This document shows positions 5,977-10,177 of a stretch of DNA of 10,177 nucleotides, in pieces; position 1 is the stretch's first letter, and each line of letters begins with the position of its first letter. The notes below the pieces were generated by a model. The model was not told where the DNA came from and did no database searches. It saw nothing but the letters and a program-made list of their open reading frames with translations. The DNA comes from an uncultured Lachnospiraceae bacterium (GTDB lineage: Bacteria; Bacillota; Clostridia; Lachnospirales; Lachnospiraceae): the NCBI GenBank assembly GCA_910577065.1, contig CAJTLD010000020.1:1-10177 (forward strand). Direction: 5' to 3'. The position numbers and the translations under genes were made by a program.

Positions 5977-8290
5977 AAAATTGAATAAAATTTTAGCGCG
6001 TGTCAAAAGCTTCCGGGAACCGATGGAAAAGCTTACGGAAGACGGGTTTAAGCAGCAGACGAAAGCTTTCAAAAAACGCTTAGCGTCCGGGGAGGAGTTA
6101 GACGGTATCCTGCCGGAGGCTTTTGCGGCGGTATGCGAAGCATCCCGCAGGGTTTTGGGGATGTTTCCTTACGACGTGCAGATTTTGGGCGGGATTGCGC
6201 TCCATCAGGGGTATCTGGCCGAAATGAATACGGGCGAAGGAAAAACGCTGTGCGCGGCTTTGCCGCTGTATTTAAATGCGCTTACGGAAGAAAGCGTGAT
6301 TTTGGTGACGGCAAACGAATATCTGGCGTTAAGGGATGCAAAGGAAATGGGGCAGGTTTATCATTTTCTGGGGCTTTCCGTAGCCGCCGGCGTATGTGAG
6401 CGGCCTTCGGATCGTTTGACCAACGATCAGAAGCGGGACATTTATGCGGCGGATATCGTGTATACCACGCACAGCGTACTGGGTTTTGATTACCTTTTAA
6501 ATAACCTGGTGACTTCGGCAAAAGAGCGCTTTATGCGAAAACCTTATTATGTCATTATAGACGAAGCGGATTCCGTCCTGTTGGACAGCGCCCAGATGCC
6601 GCTTGTAATTTCAGGATCGCCCAGGGTACAGTCTAATTTATACGAACTGGCCGATTTTTTTGTCCGGACGCTCGCATATGGTAAAGACTATGAAAAAGAA
6701 GAAAAAAAAGTCTGGCTGACCCACGAAGGCGTAAGGCGCGCGGAAACTTTTTTTCAGATTGATAATTTTTACGGCAGAAAATATTTTGAAATCAACCGCC
6801 ATGTGACATTGGCGCTCCGCGCGCACGCGCTGTTTGCCGAAGGCAAGGAGTATATGGTATCCGGGCAGGAAAAACTTATGCTTTTGGATGAACGTTCCGG
6901 CCGTATGATGCCGGGCGTTAAGCTGCGCGGCGGGCAGCACCAGGCAATTGAAGAAAAGGAAAAACTCCCGCTTTCCATGGAAAACCGTTCCGTCGCTTCG
7001 ATTACTTACCAGAACCTTTTTTTACTGTTTTCCAAAATGGCCGGGATGAGCGGGACGCTTGCGGACGCGTCGGAAGAACTTTTGGAGGTTTACGGCAGGA
7101 AAGTACTTGTCATTCCGCCGAACTGCCCGGTCAAACGGAAGGACTTGCCGGATCTTTATTATCAAGACGCCGAAAGCCAGATAGACGCCGCGGTCTGCGC
7201 GGCGCTTGCGGAACATGAAACGGGGCGTCCCGTCCTGATTGTCGTTACGACAATTGGAGAAACGGAACTGATATCGGAAATTTTAGTAGAGCATAAAATC
7301 CCGCACAACGTTTTAAACGCCAATAATGCTTTTTGGGAAGCCGACATTATACGGGAAGCCGGGCGCAAAGGCGCGGTTACGGTTGCAACTTCCATGGCCG
7401 GACGCGGTACGGATATCCGGCTGACAGAGGACGTAAAAGAACTCGGCGGGCTGGCGGTAATCGGAATTGGACGTATGATAAATATCCGGCAGGAACGCCA
7501 GGCCAGAGGACGCGCCGGAAGGCAGGGGGATCCTGGTTCGAGCCGCTTTTTTGTGTCCCTGGAGGACGAAACCGTGCAAAACAGCGGGCCGTCCAATTTA
7601 AACCGCTATACCGGGAGCAAAAAAAAGATACGCCGGCACAAGCTGAAAAAAATCATTAACCGTTCCCAGGCGCTGGGAGAAGAATTTGCAGTTCTATCCC
7701 GAAAACGCGCGATGGATTACGATCAGGTAATGCAGCGGCAGAGGGAACTAATTTATGCCGAGCGAAACAGTCTGCTTGACGGCGGGCTGCCCGGGGAGGA
7801 GCAGATTTTGGAAATTGCGTCGGGCAATATCCATCATTTCTTAAACTCCTGCGGCGCGTTAAACGAACGTATTTTAAACCGCTATATTCTGGATAATGTT
7901 TCATACCGGCTGGACGGGGATAGAACGGCGGACGTCTGCCTGGATCGGAAGCACACAAAGGCATATCTGTTAAAAAAAGTCAAAGCAGGACTTGCCGAGC
8001 AAAAACAGCGCTTAAAAAACGACGGGCGGATGGATGAATTTGTGCGCGCCTGCGTCTTAAAAGCTATTGACAATGCTTGGGTGGAACAGGTAGATTATTT
8101 ACAGCAGCTTCAGTCAGCGGTGGCGGGCAGGGCTTCGGCGCAGCGCAACCTGGTGTTTGAGTACCACAAAGACGCGCTGGAGTCATTTCATAAAATGGAA
8201 CGCACGATCTTAAAAGATGCTATGCGTAATATATTACTCAGCAATGTGTATGTGGACGCGGAACAAAAACTCCATATACTGCTGCCATAA
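5954..8290 (+). CDS. secA2: Accessory Sec translocase ATPase SecA2
   Basis: The 778-residue motor ATPase powers export of the SRRP through SecY2. Counting from ATG 5954, it shows Walker A MNTGEGKT (91-98), VTANEYLALRD (118-128), Walker B VIIDEADS (200-207), the AGMSGTLAD segment (363-371), TSMAGRGTDI (479-488) and the helicase arginine motif RQARGRAGRQGDPGSSR (515-531). The preprotein cross-linking, helical wing and scaffold regions follow. It is shorter than housekeeping SecA and ends at KLHILLP without the C-terminal Cys/His zinc-binding linker, as expected of SecA2. The ATG is preceded by GGGAAG (5939-5944) at 9 bases. In-frame TTGs at 5945 and 5948 would lengthen it by two or three residues but have no spacing for a ribosome site. 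The start lies 23 bases inside asp3. Confidence 0.94.
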   Translation: MGQKRTIKKLNKILARVKSFREPMEKLTEDGFKQQTKAFKKRLASGEELDGILPEAFAAVCEASRRVLGMFPYDVQILGGIALHQGYLAEMNTGEGKTLCAALPLYLNALTEESVILVTANEYLALRDAKEMGQVYHFLGLSVAAGVCERPSDRLTNDQKRDIYAADIVYTTHSVLGFDYLLNNLVTSAKERFMRKPYYVIIDEADSVLLDSAQMPLVISGSPRVQSNLYELADFFVRTLAYGKDYEKEEKKVWLTHEGVRRAETFFQIDNFYGRKYFEINRHVTLALRAHALFAEGKEYMVSGQEKLMLLDERSGRMMPGVKLRGGQHQAIEEKEKLPLSMENRSVASITYQNLFLLFSKMAGMSGTLADASEELLEVYGRKVLVIPPNCPVKRKDLPDLYYQDAESQIDAAVCAALAEHETGRPVLIVVTTIGETELISEILVEHKIPHNVLNANNAFWEADIIREAGRKGAVTVATSMAGRGTDIRLTEDVKELGGLAVIGIGRMINIRQERQARGRAGRQGDPGSSRFFVSLEDETVQNSGPSNLNRYTGSKKKIRRHKLKKIINRSQALGEEFAVLSRKRAMDYDQVMQRQRELIYAERNSLLDGGLPGEEQILEIASGNIHHFLNSCGALNERILNRYILDNVSYRLDGDRTADVCLDRKHTKAYLLKKVKAGLAEQKQRLKNDGRMDEFVRACVLKAIDNAWVEQVDYLQQLQSAVAGRASAQRNLVFEYHKDALESFHKMERTILKDAMRNILLSNVYVDAEQKLHILLP

Positions 8291-8294
8291 GGAG
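8289..8294 (+). promoter_or_regulatory. Ribosome binding site of gtfA
   Basis: AAGGAG overlaps the TAA stop of secA2 (8288-8290) and lies 7 bases before the ATG at 8302, giving a strong site coupled to the end of secA2. Confidence 0.75.
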
Positions 8295-8301
8295 AAGAAC
8301 T

Positions 8302-9792
8302 ATGATATATAATTTTAACCTTGGGATTGGCTGGGCCAGCAGCGGCATGGAATACGCGCAGGCGTACCGTGCAAAAGCGCTGCGGAACATTGGCAAAAAA
8401 GCCAAATTTATTTTTACCGATATGTTCCCGAAGGACAATATCGAGCATATGACAAAAAACATCGGTTTTCTGGATTCGGAAGTGGATTGGCTGTATACCA
8501 GCTTTACCGACTGTAAGATTTCCCCGGTGACTTATACTCTGGAAAAACTGGAAGAAACGTTTGGGGGAAGGAAATTTACCAAAAACAGGGAAGGGGCTAT
8601 TGTAAAATATCTGTTTGCTGGGACGGGCAATTTTTATACGGCCTATATGACAGATCCGCTCAGCGACCTCGTACACCGCGTGGAAATGGTTTCAAACGGC
8701 TGCCTGATCCGGAAGGATTATTTTACATACTGCCGTATCTATACGGAATACTATGCGCCGCTTGATGGGAAAGCGCATCTTTATCAGCGCAGGTTTTTCA
8801 ATGAAGACGGGAGCGTAGCTTACGAAGAGATAACCGACAACGACGTGGTGATGTACCAGTTTCCGGACAGGCTGCTTACTTCCAAAGAAGAACTGGTAGG
8901 TTATATGGTGTCCCGTTTGAATTTAACCGAAGAAGATACCGTACTGATTGACCGGACGACCGGGATTGGGCAGGCGATATTGGAACATGCCGCGCCGGCG
9001 CGGATCGGGATTGTGATACATGCGGATCATTTCAGCGAAAGCGGAACGGACGATGAACATATCCTCTGGAACAACTATTACGAATATGCATTTCGCCAGC
9101 ATAGCCATATCCGTTTTTATATTACAGCAACCGATGCGCAGAATACGCTTTTAAAAAAACAGTTTTTAAAATACAAGGGAATTTCGCCGCATGTAGCGAC
9201 GATTCCGGTCGGAAGCTTAAACGAATTAAAAGGAATGCGCGCAAAAAGGCGAAAGCATTCCCTGATTACCGCGTCCAGGCTTGCAGGGGAAAAGCATGTG
9301 GACTGGCTTGTGGAAGCCGTGAGCATGGCGCAAAAGCGTATTCCGGATCTGTCCTTGGATATTTATGGGAAGGGCGGGGAGGAAAACAACCTGCGCGAAC
9401 AGATAAAACGCCTTTCCTGCGAAGGGTTTGTGCGTCTGATGGGACAGCGGAAATTAGACGACGTATACCAGCAGTATGAGGCGTACGTGTCAGGTTCCAC
9501 CAGTGAAGGCTTTGGGCTGACTTTGATGGAAGCAGTCGGATCGGGGCTTCCGATTATCGGCTTTGACGTGCGTTACGGCAACCAGGCTTTTATTGACGAC
9601 GGGCAGAACGGCTATAAAATTCCGGTAACGGATAAAATGGAAAAAAAGGAACGCATAGAACGGCTTTCGGCGGCAATTGTCCGTTTGTTTACGGAAGCCG
9701 ATTTGGAATGGTTCCGTCAGTATTCTTATCAGAAGGCGAGATCCTATCTTACAGTGGAGGTGGAAAGACGATGGAACGAAACGCTGAGTTAA
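8302..9792 (+). CDS. gtfA: SRRP O-GlcNAc transferase catalytic subunit GtfA (Gtf1), GT4 family
   Basis: The 496-residue enzyme transfers GlcNAc from UDP-GlcNAc to Ser/Thr of the SRRP in the cytoplasm, acting as a complex with GtfB. The N-terminus MIYNFNLGIGWASSGMEYAQ is the hallmark of this family. An inserted beta-meander domain typical of GtfA (about 75-190, including DPLSDLVHRVEM) separates the two halves of the GT-B fold. The C-terminal half carries SRLAGEKHVDWLVEAV (325-340) and EGFGLTLMEAVGSGLPII (402-419), which holds the GT4 E-x7-E pair Glu402 and Glu410. Length and motifs indicate an intact, active enzyme. It starts 11 bases after secA2, and its last 22 bases overlap gtfB, which suggests coupled synthesis of the two subunits in similar amounts. 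Confidence 0.94.
   Translation: MIYNFNLGIGWASSGMEYAQAYRAKALRNIGKKAKFIFTDMFPKDNIEHMTKNIGFLDSEVDWLYTSFTDCKISPVTYTLEKLEETFGGRKFTKNREGAIVKYLFAGTGNFYTAYMTDPLSDLVHRVEMVSNGCLIRKDYFTYCRIYTEYYAPLDGKAHLYQRRFFNEDGSVAYEEITDNDVVMYQFPDRLLTSKEELVGYMVSRLNLTEEDTVLIDRTTGIGQAILEHAAPARIGIVIHADHFSESGTDDEHILWNNYYEYAFRQHSHIRFYITATDAQNTLLKKQFLKYKGISPHVATIPVGSLNELKGMRAKRRKHSLITASRLAGEKHVDWLVEAVSMAQKRIPDLSLDIYGKGGEENNLREQIKRLSCEGFVRLMGQRKLDDVYQQYEAYVSGSTSEGFGLTLMEAVGSGLPIIGFDVRYGNQAFIDDGQNGYKIPVTDKMEKKERIERLSAAIVRLFTEADLEWFRQYSYQKARSYLTVEVERRWNETLS
9756..9760 (+). promoter_or_regulatory. Ribosome binding site of gtfB
   Basis: GGAGG lies 10 bases before the ATG at 9771, inside the 3' end of gtfA. It supports this ATG over the internal ATG at 9801. 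Confidence 0.6.
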
Positions 9793-10177
9793 ACGATACG
9801 ATGCTGTTTTTTGAACAGTATTCCGCCGACAGCAAAAGCCTGCATACTTCGTTTAAATTAGCGGGCTGCGGCTATCCGGCGGTTGTCATAGAAGACGACG
9901 GGTTTTTGCCGGAAGACGTAATGTCGGTGTACGGATTCTTTTTGGGCGATTTTAAAAAGAGCAGGGGGAGCGCCGCAAGGCCGCGGTATTTTAATGAAAT
10001 TACAGTCCCGGATTACTGGGCGGTAAGCGGGACGAACAGCAACGGCAAAATCCATGATAAAAGCCTGGAACGGGGCAGGATTTTTTACGCCGAGCCGCTG
10101 CACAAGCGCCTGGTTAAGATTGTAGACTGGTGTGACGAACGGGGCGTTGTGCGTTCAAGCGATCATTATAACCGTTA
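9771..10177 (+). CDS. gtfB: GtfA-stabilising subunit GtfB (Gtf2), N-terminal part, 3' truncated by window edge
   Basis: The frame opens at ATG 9771 (MERNAELNDTMLFFEQYSAD) and stays open to the window edge, giving 135 complete codons. The segment VVIEDDGFLPEDVMSVYGFF, the later YFNEITVPDYW, and LVKIVDW...V-SSDHYNR match the conserved N-terminal region of GtfB. GtfB lacks catalytic activity; it binds the SRRP acceptor and stabilises and retargets GtfA, so the two work as one O-GlcNAc transferase. The overlap with gtfA is 22 bases. The rest of the protein (about 300 more residues in the family) and any further glycosyltransferase genes lie beyond the window. Confidence 0.9.
   Translation, partial: MERNAELNDTMLFFEQYSADSKSLHTSFKLAGCGYPAVVIEDDGFLPEDVMSVYGFFLGDFKKSRGSAARPRYFNEITVPDYWAVSGTNSNGKIHDKSLERGRIFYAEPLHKRLVKIVDWCDERGVVRSSDHYNR

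Noticed and set aside
7162..7596. 144-codon - strand open frame opposite secA2
   Set aside because: It is antisense to the conserved SecA2 helicase motifs, so its openness is a by-product of codon use; no recognisable product.

Overview
The window holds nearly all of an accessory Sec (aSec, SecA2-SecY2) export locus, with all genes on the + strand. Layout: the 3' end of a serine-rich repeat glycoprotein (SRRP) adhesin gene (3-1115), a 104-base spacer with two back-to-back hairpins, then secY2 (1220-2425), asp1 (2434-4020), asp2 (4004-5521), asp3 (5518-5976), secA2 (5954-8290), gtfA (8302-9792) and the 5' end of gtfB (9771 to the window end). From secY2 on, genes are either overlapping or separated by at most 11 bases, so this is almost certainly one translationally coupled operon. 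No tRNA, rRNA, CRISPR array, IS element or phage gene is visible.

How the genes fit together: GtfA with its partner GtfB puts GlcNAc onto Ser/Thr of the SRRP in the cytoplasm. The Asp1-Asp2-Asp3 complex, with Asp2 as a probable sugar O-acetyltransferase, further modifies the substrate and delivers it. The SecA2 ATPase drives it through the dedicated SecY2 channel. The likely cargo is the SRRP encoded immediately upstream. The visible part of it is about 200 residues of Ser/Glu-rich repeats, a Pro/Ala-rich linker, an acidic segment with a duplicated DEEVPLA heptad, and a C-terminal WWW hydrophobic segment with a Lys-rich tail.

Organism: aSec systems are known from Gram-positive Firmicutes (streptococci, staphylococci, lactobacilli). 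The mid-range base composition by eye, the AGGAGG-type ribosome sites, the TTG starts and the DEEVPLA/WWW-type surface-protein C-terminus suggest a Clostridia member (perhaps Lachnospiraceae-like) rather than a streptococcus. This taxonomic reading is an inference of low certainty.

The export genes are well-recognised families. The less ordinary parts are the SRRP C-terminus, which lacks any LPXTG sorting signal, and the hairpin pair without U-tracts between the substrate gene and secY2.
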